DNA from: Annulohypoxylon bovei var. microspora | Lineage: Eukaryota; Ascomycota; Sordariomycetes; Xylariales; Hypoxylaceae | Assembly (NCBI GenBank): GCA_022836615.1 | Contig: MU405268.1 | Location: forward strand, 62,001 to 126,000 | Length of the DNA stretch: 64,000 nt | Direction of reading: 5' to 3' | Position numbers and translations under genes: made by a program | Shown: positions 34,307 through 46,169 of the stretch, one piece after another | Layout of the letters: every line of letters begins with the position of its first letter | How positions within the stretch are numbered: the first letter of the stretch is position 1 | The notes under the pieces: generated by a model | Seen by the model: only the letters and a program-made list of their open reading frames with translations | Told to the model about the DNA's origin: nothing | Database searches by the model: none

Positions 34307-37300
34307 ATTGGTACACGTTATTTATTAAGCTTAGACAGGTCTTGGTCATGACTACATGATGGGCTCCTGTAATGTCGGTAATGCAGAGATCAGGACATGC
34401 AAATTAATTCGATGCGTCGCTAGGTAGATAGATAATAAGGAATACATACACGTTGTCCAATTTGCAATTAACCATTCGCAATTCTCCCACCCGAGCGCGA
34501 CATGTGCGTACCAGGTCTGTAGGTGTAGTCATCAAGGACTAAACCCTACGATGCAACGTCGAGATAGAGTACCGCCTAGGTACGCAGCGTTGCAATATGA
34601 TCAGTCAAGGATCGGCAATGCTCTCGGCACTCTAAAGCTAATCGGGCATGCCGAATCCTTTTTCGTCTTCGACAGCGTCGATTTTTGATTTCCAGGGTCC
34701 GTTGTATTCACCCCCCCTGAATTCAGGATAAATACTACATGTGCATGGTACACCATCCCGTTCCTGATCCTTCCCGTGTGGCAGCTTACGGCCAGATAAC
34801 GCAACCTTATCTTCCGCTCCTACGTAGACGTACCTTCTTTCCTACTATGTATGTTGACATAGGGGTCCATATGCAAGAGCTCCGCAACACGGCCGAGGGA
34901 GTGTACCTACCACCTAACTCATCCAGTTCCCGCGATGCCCCGGTTCGTACCCAGGTAAGCAAAAGCATGCCAAAGTCTGGACAGCTCTATCTTCGAGCTT
35001 GCGTAATCCCATCGTGCGCCAGCGCTTCGGGACCGGGTCTCAGACGGTAAGACATTTACGGAAAACTTCAAGTTTTGAAACAGTATAGCAGGTCATTTGA
35101 GACTATCTAGAGCAATACCGTTCAGTTTTTGCACCACCATTCCATCTACCATTGATACACTCACACCCCGTTCCACCGGTGGGTTAGGGTTGATAGATGC
35201 ACGAGGGAAATCAGTAAGAGCTTCCCTTCTTGCTCTAAACTAGGTATCGGGACGGACATAAGGGTTGATCAAAAGCATGTGATTATAGGTGGCGTGTTAT
35301 GATTACACCTGTCTGGGTCTGAATCAGGGGAAAGTGAGAATGGTAAGACCTTTTCTTATTTGCAATTAGGCTAGTGAATATTTGAAGCTCTCATCACCGT
35401 CATCCCTTCTCGAATTGCTATACATCATATGCGAAGGGAGTTTCAATATGTTGCGACTCATCGCTATGTGAAAACCTGTGTATGTCATCTATCGAGATAT
35501 GTCAAGATGCAAGCTACGAGTTCTATGCGAGTTTATCGTACTGTGTACGATTGCGAATGATCTTCGATACTAGCTTCACAGATACGAAAAGAAATCTGTG
35601 TGGGGGTCGAGTGGACCGACCCAAAGGCCAGGTCCGGAAGCGTTCGATGAACTGGTTTTACGATATGTGGAACGACCAAATTCCTGGAAAGCTATGCCCA
35701 ATTTGAACCTCCAAATGTCAAGAAAGGAATGTAGTATGAACATCATCTAGTCGAGAAGGCAAGAGATATCAGATTTGACATCTTGGTCTTAGTATGTGTA
35801 TTTACAGTATGAACTCCGAGGGTTAAGCTTTATATCGTGATACTGCATGCGATGCTGCCAAAAAGGTTACATGGCATTATCAGTGTTAACGGAAGCATGG
35901 TACTGGAATCTAGAATCTATTCTTACAATGAATCCGCGAAGAACCAGGAGTTGTGGGGTACCTAAGACTATGTTGGAGCGCAGTAAAACGCGTCATCGAC
36001 TTGTTACGCGTCACCAATATTGATATCCTACAGATAGGAATTGCTGTGTTTTTTAGCGCCAAGGTTGTTGCGTGACTCCGATAATAACCTGCCCACGATA
36101 ATGCAAGTAACACATTCCGAGTTTGGTTCAGTGTGGCTCAGCATCGTTCCTGTGTCTCTTGTCACAATCATATGTACCTGGCGTCTAAGAGCGGAAATGC
36201 GTCGTCATCATTCTTCATTCGCTAGCTAATGAGCACTGCAGGTCTCATACTTTACAGGAGCTTAAGTTCCGATCTGGCAGGTCTATTGAAAGAGATCATT
36301 CACTAACATCTGATGTGCGGTGTTCCCACGATATTCGCGACGTTACTTTTTTGGGCAACTTTCTCATTCGTCATGGGGCCTTTTTGGAGGATCAGACGAG
36401 CGGCTGGTATTGACGGGACTTACAATTTCTCGGGTATCAAAAGGCGAAATTAAACAGTGGAGAGGGAAAGAAAGGGGGCGGTGGGAGAAGATTGCTGAAG
36501 CCGCGAAGTCGCGAAGCCGCCCTTGACGCAGAAGAACACAAGTTCCCTTACTTTTATGGATCAGGTCAAGATTAACCATCTAGATTCCTATGAATTTTCT
36601 CTTTCTTTCATTACCTACCTTCTAACATGCTAATAGTCAACAGAAACCTCCTTGATCATTACCTACTTGGGTAGGTAGGTATCGAACCCCTGACTTACCT
36701 AGGTAGTCAGTCCCTAAAACCAGTGTTGTTTCCTTAGATAGTAGTTTCACGACGAAACAAGGCGATTTACTTAATAGTTAGTTACTTAATTATAGAGTAA
36801 TTTATAGAAGTCTTCAATGTCAGATACGCCTAACAGATCGTGAGTAGGTATTGTAGAACTTTACTAAGGCTGGCATTATAGTCGTATAAAACGAAACGGA
36901 ATTTTTAGGCCAGGAAAATCTCAAAGTAATTACCTAACTAGTACCTATATATATGTTTAGGACCTTTGTAGGCAACTTATGTACCTAAGGTAGTTGTTAC
37001 CTTTAGGTTATGAGACTCTGAACATCAGTAATTCCAGAAGCCCCTTAATGGCCCCTTTTTCTTCTCCTTTTTTGCCAGACCCACTTAAGAATGAAAGGAA
37101 ATATAATAATATACTCAAATATGTGTCTACCGACATAGAAACGGATCCTATTGAGCTATGTACGGTATTTAGAAAGGAAATAATAAGTCGTGTCTAAAAA
37201 GTTACAAATAATTCAAGAGATGTTTATAATAGTTGATATTATTCAAAGATAAATAACCCCTATCCTAAGCTTCATCAAGATTAATCCTACCTACCCGTCC

Positions 37301-37927
37301 CTTCTCCTTTTCGTAAGACAATAACGAGACTTTCTATATAGTGATTTTTATCTTGTCCCGAAATATAAAACATGTAATGTTAAGGTAAATGAATCGCATT
37401 TCGGGCTTCGTAAATTCCAAACCAACTATAATGGCATGAACGGCAAAGTACTAACTAAAATACAGTTGGATGTTATTGAAAAACCCCCATCCTTTTTTTC
37501 GAGGTTTAAATTCTGCTGTATTAGATATATCTAACTTGTCTAAGGGTGCCTGGGTGAGTTTTGAAACTAAAATAAACAACCGCCCATCAAGGGGTTATAT
37601 GAAGTTATACGTGGATAGGGGTAGGTACCTACCTAGGTAGACATCCAATTCATCTTGTATAGGTGCCTGCGGATGTGTATATTAATAACTCTATTTTGAA
37701 CTGCCATATAACTCTATATCGGACAATGTTGCGCGGCAACCGGTATAGTTGCTAGTACTTAAGGTTGGCTCGCCAGGTTGAACCTTAATACGATTAAGTT
37801 TCCCTTTTCATGTTTCTTAAGATTGTTTATGCAACAAAGAAGTCACAGTCGCATAGAAGTAGTCGCCCTCGAATTATCTAACCGTAAACGCTGACTATGA
37901 AATGTGTCATGTCTAGCAAGAATGAGG
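34307..37927. other. 3.6 kb gene-poor, AT-rich region
   Basis: No gene can be supported; frames such as 34739..35050 and 35482..35706 show no motif. The right two thirds become markedly AT-rich, with many TAGGTA/CCTAGG motifs (near 36660-36720 and 37620-37640). At 37472..37488 it carries a 17-base match to the inner right end of the MITE-like element at 52.3-53.4 kb. It separates the biosynthetic locus from unrelated genes and may mark its right edge. Confidence 0.45.
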
Positions 37928-38743
37928 CTATCGAGATTCATCAGTCTCTACCTGGGTACATATCTTAGTAACAAAGTCCACAATGTCATCGACTCCCTCT
38001 GGCTCATTGATCCAATGCCCTCCATCTTGGTACTCGTGGAAATTAACCTCAAGGTTCAGATTGTGAAGAATATCCCGCATTTGTTTCCCATTCTGTATGG
38101 GGACAACTTCGTCGTCCTCTGCATGCCCTAGAAACACAGGTGTCGGCTTAATAGCTACTGGATCGACTCTTTTAACATCAGGCTGGCTTAGGTAGGCGTC
38201 CTGTAACGCATTAAATAGCGCGGTTTCGTCCTGTTTCGGTGCGATTAGGCTGTTCGCAACGCCATTTAAAGGCATCCAGCTACAGAGACCGATTAAACCA
38301 GCGAGCCCTTGACCGTCGGAGAAGAATGTGGCCAGGGCAGTAGCGAACCCTTGACTTATACCGCCAAGGAAGATATTCTGGCGAGGAACAAGTTTTTCTT
38401 CCTGTCGTATTACCTCAAGGATAGCACCGACACTCATTTGCAGCCCTTCTTTTTGTAGCTCAGCCTGCTCTTCTGGGTTCTCAACGGACCACATGTCAAA
38501 CCATTGAGACATCGCACCCCCGAATCGCGCTGATGGCAGAACCGGAGCTAAAGGGAAGACCCATCTGACATTTAGGAGACGATCCAGCAGGGTTCGTGGT
38601 TGTCCAACAGGGATTGAAGCCTCGCTTTCGAAGAATTCGCCGGCAAACTCTTCGCATTCACTATCTCGGCCATGAAGGAAAATAATTGTATGAGTATGAT
38701 TATTGGGGTCCTGTGGACCTGCAACATAGGTGTTCTGAGACAT
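37928..38743 (-). CDS. phospholipase/carboxylesterase family hydrolase (acyl-protein thioesterase-like)
   Basis: Intronless, 271 aa from the ATG at 38743 (MSQNTYVAGP). Alpha/beta-hydrolase of the PF02230 type: HTIIFLHGRDSE near the N-terminus gives the oxyanion region, GGISQG carries the nucleophile Ser130, HAEDDEVVP the Asp and QDGGHWIN the His. FPLAPVLPSARFGG and WFDMWS match the lipid-binding loop seen in acyl-protein thioesterases. Members hydrolyse lysophospholipids, S-acyl proteins or small esters in the cytosol; there is no signal peptide. The protein is longer than typical APT1 (about 230 aa), as in several fungal paralogues. A few non-ATG codons continue the frame upstream. Confidence 0.85.
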   Translation of the reverse strand: MSQNTYVAGPQDPNNHTHTIIFLHGRDSECEEFAGEFFESEASIPVGQPRTLLDRLLNVRWVFPLAPVLPSARFGGAMSQWFDMWSVENPEEQAELQKEGLQMSVGAILEVIRQEEKLVPRQNIFLGGISQGFATALATFFSDGQGLAGLIGLCSWMPLNGVANSLIAPKQDETALFNALQDAYLSQPDVKRVDPVAIKPTPVFLGHAEDDEVVPIQNGKQMRDILHNLNLEVNFHEYQDGGHWINEPEGVDDIVDFVTKICTQVETDESR

Positions 38744-39270
38744 TTTCGTATTGTCGAAAGGCAGTGCTTGTAACAAATGGTAAGTGGTGATTGCTTGTAA
38801 GACTAGCGAGTGGTGTTTACTTGTTAGAAATGGCGAATGGTAATTGTTAAAAAAGAAAATCAGCGTCGCTCACCTTGTTTTATACTACCTAAGTAATAAT
38901 AAATAGGCAGTGGCTAATAGGTTTGGAGCTCCGATTATCGCGAGAACTTAAGTTAAACCAAGTAGGTATCCACAAACAACTTTCTTGCCAAAAAGTTTAC
39001 CTACAAACTCCCTAATCTACCTACCTCTTCACATTATGAGTCGCGTATGACGTGAAAGACGCCAGCTTAAAATCCCTAAACTGTGAATATTGGAGGTTTC
39101 TACGCCACAGAAATAGGTTGAGGCGTGGTGATACAATTGCAGCTCCCCAGAACTCGCTTCCGTAATCAGTCGTTTGGTCTGCATCTAGGTATCTATAGCA
39201 CTGGCATCTTCCCTTGGCCAGATTCTTCCCTTCCAACTCCCTTCTTGCATTTCTTGTCCTCGCGCAATAC
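38744..39270. other. intergenic
   Basis: Promoter of the hydrolase gene and 3' side of the 178-aa gene. It is AT-rich, with TAGGTA motifs. A 115-codon minus-strand frame starting at 39368 mostly overlaps the next gene out of frame and is not called. Confidence 0.45.
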
Positions 39271-39807
39271 TCATGCCTCAGTATTCGAGCCCAGCACAGA
39301 ATACGGTCGCTTAGCATCCACGCCCTTCTCGCGCCCACTAGTCGACCCGGCGTTCGCCGCCCCCGCAAGAGTAAACTTCTGCTCCGCAGCCCTTCCCGGG
39401 TCGGCCTTAGTTCCGAACTGCGAGAAACTGGCGTTCTTCGACTTGTCTTCGGTGCCGATGCTGTCGTCCTCCTTCAGATTCTTGCCATGCGGACCTCCCT
39501 GACTCTTAATGTACTGGCTCTGAACATAAGACGGTGCTATCCCGGCAGCTCTGCTACCCGGTCCCGATGGCTTGCTATCAAAACCGGAAGCACTTTGGTG
39601 GACACCGCCCTCGTGCGGCTTTGGGACGGATCCACGTATTAGGTCTTCCTGATGATAGTCCTCGGGTGCGACCTGGTTGCTCTGGCGGAAAGACTGAGAC
39701 TCTGCGGCGAGAGAGTCTTCCGCTATGAAACCAGGACCCTCGTTGGTAACGGGTGCATTTCGTCCGTCAGTGACCTTAGTTCCTTCACTGGGAGCTTTAC
39801 TAGACAT
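39271..39807 (-). CDS. conserved-looking disordered protein, 178 aa, function unknown
   Basis: A single exon encodes a hydrophilic protein rich in Gly, Ser, Lys, Asp and Glu, with no signal peptide, membrane segment or cysteine, so it is probably intrinsically disordered and intracellular. Recognisable pieces include NQVAPEDYHQEDLIRGSVP, SQYIKSQGGPHGKNLKED and FGTKADPGRAAEQKFTLAGA, which recall small fungal proteins often annotated as hypothetical or stress-related. The frame, its start in an AT-rich flank and its even codon use support a real gene. No biochemical role can be proposed. Confidence 0.72.
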   Translation of the reverse strand: MSSKAPSEGTKVTDGRNAPVTNEGPGFIAEDSLAAESQSFRQSNQVAPEDYHQEDLIRGSVPKPHEGGVHQSASGFDSKPSGPGSRAAGIAPSYVQSQYIKSQGGPHGKNLKEDDSIGTEDKSKNASFSQFGTKADPGRAAEQKFTLAGAANAGSTSGREKGVDAKRPYSVLGSNTEA

Positions 39808-40361
39808 AGTAGTTGGCTTAGTCGAATGCGACTTATCGGTTAAAAGTTGGTGAAAAATGATGGGTGGTTATAGGACTTCCTGTAGATAACGAGGTTCCAA
39901 GTCAGATTTGAAGAGTTAACTTGTATGGGAAGAGACACAATGGAAATGGGTAGTTTTAGGATGTTTTTCTTTCATAAATGTCGTATGGTAAGGGGTAGAT
40001 AGGAGAAGCTTCTAGTACTGACGTCATATGTAGTACAGCGTCAGAGCTGTACGACCATGACCTCATTCATTCTGTACCTGAGATTGAATTCAAAAAAATG
40101 TAGGCATAATTGATAATGATATGGGTAATTTTGTGGAGAGTTGTTGCTTGGTGTCGTTCGTTGCGTTGCGACCGCTACTGAAGATGAGCTTTGTGTCCGG
40201 GCGCCAATGTTAATTCGAGCCTAAGAAACTTTCAAGCACATATATTCGTCTATATACATACTCTACTGATACCCAAGTGCTTAGGTTAGGTAGGTATGGT
40301 GTTTCCATTATATAGCCTCATCCTACTTTGTGTGGTTTAAACCCACGTCGAAATGCTAATA
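39808..40361. other. intergenic
   Basis: Promoter of the 178-aa gene and 3' end of the AAAP transporter gene. AT-rich; no supported gene. Confidence 0.45.
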
Positions 40362-41958
40362 TCAGCATTGGAATGGAGAGGGCAGTTCACCAGCTATCGA
40401 AGCCTGTCGTAATGAATATATAGTGGCGTACATCCCGCCAACACATATGAACGCGCCGGCACATACTGTAAGTACGCAGAGGATAAACATAATAGGTCTC
40501 TTAGACCATCCGGTATATCCCCCCTTAAAGTGGTAGGTATCATGTAACCAGAACGCTCCAGCAAGGCCGTAAGTATCTAAACGACAAGAGTCAGTGATTC
40601 ATTCTTTTAATAAGTTTAGGGACACACATATATCTTAGAAAGGACAGCTTATAAACGAGACTAGTTAAGATATTGCAATCTGCGAAACAGATCTAAAGGG
40701 GTAGGTTCATTCGAGAGGCTACTTACACCAAGCAGCGAACATGGAAGCAGTAATACCGACCAAGTAGTTGAAAATTGGGATCCCAACTGCGAATAGGAAT
40801 GCCACAACGTTAGCTAGAAGGATGAGGAAAGTCCAAGTACCCCATCCAACGAGCGTATGCGAGTGAATATGGCGACTGCGTCTGAAGAGACGCACAAAGA
40901 CGAGTTTTGCGGCGGTATGAATGTTAATACTAGCCGCGATGAAGAAATTCGGTATGGCGAGCCCAAACGAGATCTTGGACCATAGCGGGCTCAAGCTTAG
41001 AAAACTCGGACTGGAGACTCCTTGACCAATATACCAATAACTCACGACCGCGAATGTGATGTAAAGAGTGGTCGCCACGATTTGAAGCGTCCAGGCTGCT
41101 TTCATCGCGTCTTGCGGATGCTTCATTTCTGATATGAGGATGAAGAACATGAAATGGCCAGCGTAGGCGAATACAGGGTTCGTGATGCTGATAAAGGCCG
41201 TCACAAAATCACTTGCCCTTGTGATCACTATATCTCCCGGGTTGACGGGGACAGCTCCGGCGCCAGCCATAGCCACGAGTCCTGCGATTACGATTGATGC
41301 GCCACCGGCGACGCAGAGAATGCTTAGATGGTCCATGGTTCGAGGAAAACTGCAAATAGCTACAGCAATAGAAAATATGCCAGAAAAAGCAACTGCGCAA
41401 AGTTTTCCTTCCGAGAGGACTGTAAGTGCTAGCTGGCCAGTAAGGATCTGTGACCCTGAGGCACAAACAGCGAAGATGACCGTTCCTCCACCTAATATCT
41501 CTCTGCCAATAGGTCCAAACAAGATATATCCAGCGTCACCCATGTTGTGCACTATATCAATTTCATCAGCCAAGTTTCGATTGCCCGGGGAAATATAAAC
41601 TGTACCTACCTTCGGGGTGCCGCAGCTTGAATTCGATGAGCAACCAGGCCGTGAAGGTGGCGAAAACGCCTAAGAACGCGGTGACGATGACGCCGGGGAC
41701 TATACCAACTGCATCAAGAGAACTCGGCAGACTAAGCATACCGTTTGACACAATCTCCGTGATCATCAGGACCGCAACGAATGGCCAAGTCATCGTCTTG
41801 TACTTGATGTCATGGCTTCCTTCCTCCCCAAAGACATCATCTGGAAGTCCAGGACCAGTGAACCCTATTTCGCGATCTCCTTCAACTAAACGGTTTCTGT
41901 CGACACCATCTACCTTCTCATGCGAGAGCCCTTCTGGGTGATAAGTGTTGTTTGACAT
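40362..41958 (-). CDS. AAAP-family amino acid transporter
   Basis: Three exons, complement(40362..40576, 40727..41551, 41611..41958 with the last base of exon 1 at 41610), 462 aa. Introns are 40577..40726 (donor GTAAGT) and 41552..41609 (donor GTAGGT). The start is the ATG at 41958 (MSNNTYHPEG). The hydrophilic N-terminus is followed by KYKTMTWPFVAVLMITEIVS, EFKLRHPE joined by the splice to VHNMGDAGYILFGP, then about ten further hydrophobic segments. This is the fungal Aa_trans (PF01490) pattern, as in the Neurospora neutral amino acid permease MTR. The last exon supplies GLAGAFWLHDTYHF and the final membrane helix. It is an amino acid/proton symporter of the plasma membrane or vacuole; specificity is unknown. 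It is unrelated in family to the APC permease at 11.0-12.9 kb. Confidence 0.88.
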
Positions 41959-43636
41959 CGTACTGCACCGCGAGCTTGAGGTGGTATGTGTAAGCGACAC
42001 CCTTATCTTACCGCTCACCGTGGCCGACCGTCCTCCTCGCCGTTGACGAGATGCCTAACAGTACCTACTTAGGTGAGGGAAATAACGAATCTACACAGAC
42101 CAGGCAAGGTGAGACATATATTAAGATGGTCTCGCTTACACTTAGTTAATGCCAGACATGAGAAAAAACTATTGATATTTATATCAATTGATCCTCATGC
42201 TTCCCCGCAGCATTTTTAGAGACAACGTTATCGACCACCCCCTAAGCGACTTACATATAATACGTAGGTAGTATAGTGAGATAAGCCTCTCATCTTTACC
42301 TTCTAGTAAGCACCTATTGTAGGTATGGTGGGGCATCAGTCCTCGATTACTGGCCATGTTTAGGTCTGCGATAAGAGCTAGGCTACCCCCAGGAAGACAG
42401 GGATCGGGGTAGGTTTAGACCCATTATCCCCATCCGGAAATAAAAACGTTCAATTTGAGCTCGGATTGGACCTTGTCGACCTGGCCATCGATGATCAAGT
42501 TTCAAGCTTTCCTAGACGCTAAGAGCTAGGCAGTTAGATACGGCATCTAGGTAATAGTTTATAACAACGACTTGCTAATTCAAGGACAATCTAAATACCT
42601 AGGTTTTGAGATTTAGATGTTGTAGGCTGGTAGGTAGATATATTTGAAGATGGATGCTCGTCAAGAAAGTGGATTGGAGAATAGGTACCTATCAAAGGTT
42701 TTTTTCTTGGTGAAATGAAGAAAACAAGTCAATTCTCCGTGTTCTCTGAATTTGAGACATTGAGGTGGTATCGGACTGATGTTTGCTCACGAGAGTGCAC
42801 TATCACAAGCCTCAAATGATGTTAGTATTTGACTGAAAATAAAATAAAATAAGAATTGAACTGGAGTTAACCTACCTAAGGTACCTCTTCGTAATAGGTG
42901 ATCATTACCAAAGACTTTGAATAACGTTAGGTATGTTTGGAATGCTCTTTAGGAGGATACTTCTAGGTACCTAGGCACAGGTAGGAGAACTAAACAGAAC
43001 ATCCAACTGTATAATTCTGGAGATTGATTAAGTCTGTGTCAATAATGATGGAATATATTGAATTTGAAAAGCAGCAGTTGTTTGCTACTATTTTATATTT
43101 CGTATTTCCAATGAAATGAACAACGGAATTGCAGTTTTTTTTAAAAAAAATTATTATGTGTGCCTTTACAAGAAAAAAGCAAAAGTCGTTTGACCCCAGA
43201 TAAAGAGTCGCCATTAATATAGTAGGGAGCACCTGCAATAACTGAGTCAAATGCTGCCGGATACTATCGGCCTTGATCTCTTAGCAGCGAGCCAATAATA
43301 GTGCAGTAAAAGGTCATAAACGATCCCCAATTAGTGCGGGGTGTAGTGGGACATGACATGGATTGAAGCACCAATTCTTCAGTTGCTTCTCCAATCAATC
43401 GCCAGCTATTGTCACTAAGCCGATGTCGCCCAAGATTTTAATTTTTTTATTCTGGACTCACCGAGAATTACGGTGAAATTGTGCGACTTCCTCACACTTT
43501 TGTCCGAAGTTGTCTAGTTGCTCCTTAGCACTAGATTTGGCTATTGGAAAGCTCTTCTTAACAATTGACCTCAATTAAGTTGTGGAAGAGCGTCTGTCAA
43601 CTAACGACTGGCTTCGACCCCTCATCCAAGCTCAGT
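41959..43636. other. 1.7 kb divergent promoter region, AAAP transporter (-) and dihydroxyacid dehydratase (+)
   Basis: AT-rich, with CCTAGG motifs near 42599 and 42970 and an A/T homopolymer patch near 43134-43152. The 86-codon minus-strand frame at 42990..43250 is AT-driven and not supported. Confidence 0.45.
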
Positions 43637-45518
43637 ATGGCATTTCATACTCTCCTTCGAGCTAGGGCTCCCACAGCTCTGGCTCGAAGCGCTCTTGCGC
43701 CATCGAGACAATATACGTATGTCTGCGTACAACAAGTTGCGACCCGATCTTAATTAAGAACCTAGCTGACTCCTTTGACTATCCAGTCGCCTTTTAAGCA
43801 CAACACCTTGCCGCCGCTCCAATGACTCCGATCTTAACAAAGTTTCCCGCAACATCACACAACCCAAAGCGCAAGGCGCATCACAAGCTATGCTCTACGC
43901 GACAGGTCTCCAGGATGAGGACTTGGCGAAGGCGCAGGTGGGCATCTCATCAGTTTGGTACGAAGGCAACCCGTGTAATATGCACTTGATGGACTTATCG
44001 GCTGTGGTAAAAGAATCTGTCAAGCGTGCCGGACTTATTCCTTATCGATTTAACACAATTGGCGTGTCGGATGGTATATCTATGGGCACGACGGGTATGC
44101 GATATTCTCTACAAAGTAGAGAGATTATTGCCGACAGTATCGAGACCGTTATGCAGGGCCAATGGTATGATGCGAACATCTCGTTACCCGGTTGCGACAA
44201 GAATATGCCTGGTGTCTTAATAGCTATGGGTCGAGTGAACCGACCTAGTATTATGGTCTATGGTGGAACCATTAAGCCGGGCTGCAGCATGGCCGGTGCG
44301 CCAATCGATATCGTCAGCGCTTTCCAGGCATATGGCCAGTACATTTCAGGGGAGATCACGGAGAAGCAGCGCTATGATATCATCCGACACGCATGTCCCG
44401 GAAAGGGCGCATGTGGTGGCATGTATACGGCGAACACAATGGCCTCGGCTATCGAAACTCTAGGTATGACCTTACCAGGAAGCAGTAGCAGTCCTGCTGA
44501 AGACCCGAGTAAGATCAAGGAATGCGAAAATATTGGTGAAGCAATTAAGAATATTATGAAGGAGGACATCCGCCCACGAGATATCATGACGAGGGAAGCC
44601 TTCGAAGAAGCTATGGTAGTGGTCAACATTCTCGGAGGCAGCACAAACGCCGTACTCCACTTGATCGCCATCGCCGACGCCGTAGGCATCAAGCTTACCG
44701 TTGACGACTTCCAAGCCGTATCCGACAGAACACCCTTCCTAGCCGACCTGAAGCCCTCGGGTAAGTATGTGATGGAAGACATGCACAAGATCGGCGGCAC
44801 ACCCGCGCTTCTCAAGTACCTCATCGGCCAGGGCATCATCAAAGGCAAGGGCGTCACCGTGACTGGTAAGACAATAAAGGAGAACGTCGAATCCTGGCCC
44901 TCTTTCCCCAACGACCAGAAGATCATCCGACCATTCTCCAACCCCATCAAGCCAACAGGCCACATCCAGATTCTGCGCGGCTCGCTTTCGCCCGGCGGCT
45001 CTGTCGGCAAGATCACGGGTAAGGAGGGTCTCGTATTCACGGGTAAGGCGCGATGCTACGACCAAGAAGACGACTTCATCGCGTCGCTCGAGCGCGGCGA
45101 GATCAAGAAGGGCGAGAAGACAGTCGTCATCATCCGGTACGAGGGTCCCAAGGGCGGGCCCGGCATGCCGGAGATGCTGAAACCGTCGTCCGCTATCATG
45201 GGATACGGACTCGGCAATGACGTCGCGTTGCTCACCGACGGCCGGTTCTCGGGTGGCAGCCACGGCTTCCTAATCGGTCACATTACGCCCGAGGCTCGGG
45301 AGGGTGGCCCGATCGGTCTCGTACGGGACGGGGACGTAGTCACTATCGATGCGGAGAAGCGCGTCATCGACGCCGACGTCAGCGACGAGGAGATGGCGCG
45401 GAGAAAGAAGGAGTGGACGCCGCCGCCAGCGCGATACTCCCAGGGCACGCTTACCAAGTACGCGGCGCTCGTCAGCGACGCGAGTCACGGCTGCGTTACT
45501 ACGGGGGTGAGTGAATAG
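43637..45518 (+). CDS. ilv3: dihydroxyacid dehydratase, mitochondrial
   Basis: Two exons, join(43637..43716, 43787..45518), 603 aa; the 70-bp intron has donor GTATGT and acceptor CAG. It converts 2,3-dihydroxy-isovalerate and -methylvalerate to the oxo acids in valine, isoleucine and leucine synthesis. The N-terminus (MAFHTLLRARAPTALARSAL) is an Arg/Ala-rich mitochondrial presequence. IlvD signatures are complete: CNMH, PGCDKNMPG, CPGKGACGGMYTANTMASA, GGSTNAVLHL and TDGRFSGGSHGFLIGH, so Fe-S and Mg sites look intact. The last residues (GCVTTGVSE) include a GTGAGT string that could be an unrecognised donor, so the extreme C-terminus is less certain. It lies 9 kb from the ABC transporter; it is most likely the housekeeping enzyme. 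Confidence 0.95.
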
Positions 45519-46169
45519 ATCACGGACGTAGACTGTGTAGGTGCGTATTATAAAATAGGAATTTGGGTAAAAGTGTATTTATCGGTCTTCGATTCTATCT
45601 CGCGCGGAGAGGTGGGTCTGGGTTTTTCTGGTCCGGAAAAAAAGGAGGTGCCCTTTATTCCATCCGCTCTAATTTGAAGGCAGCAATAAAAAAAATATCA
45701 AAGTTCAAATTCGGATGTTCCGGAAAAGCCTTGCCTGGGCTTTTAGAGGTGTGATCTAAGTATGGCAAGAGTGAGTAACTTATAAGATCCCGATCGTTGA
45801 GATTGAGATCAATGAGAACGGGGTAGATGGCACACTTTCTTATTCCTTCATATCTGACATATCCCCTACCTAAATAGGTAGGTACCTAACGTATCATATC
45901 GTACTTCATACCCGCACCATTCATCACCACCCCTTTCCCATCGGACTAGTCCTTCGCACCTCTAGACTTGAAGCCGCTCCGCCCCTTCTCTCCTTTTCTC
46001 TCGATAAACAACGCGAGGGGAAAAATCAATGCATGCTCCACCCACAAATGCACAAGGATGACGTTAGACAACGCCGGCAAGCAAACAACCCCGACGTCAT
46101 CGAAGCCGTCTTCTTTTCTTTTCAGATAACAACATCTAACCCCAATCTAATCCAAACCATAGGTCGGGG
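45519..46169. other. intergenic between convergent genes
   Basis: 3' flanks of the dihydroxyacid dehydratase (+) and acyltransferase (-) genes. It contains a TAGGTAGGTACCTA run near 45877. The plus-strand frame from 46033 enters the acyltransferase gene antisense and is not called. Confidence 0.5.

Noticed and set aside
36675..36705. TCGAACCCC string resembling a tRNA T-arm
   Set aside because: The T-stem does not pair and no acceptor or anticodon arm can be placed around it on either strand.
44372..45488. antisense frames of 222, 174 and 72 codons over the dihydroxyacid dehydratase
   Set aside because: The sense gene has complete family motifs; the antisense products have none.
45505..45575. 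possible extra 3' exon of the dihydroxyacid dehydratase starting from a GTGAGT donor
   Set aside because: The nearest acceptor would give an intron of only about 34 bp and no family-like C-terminus follows.
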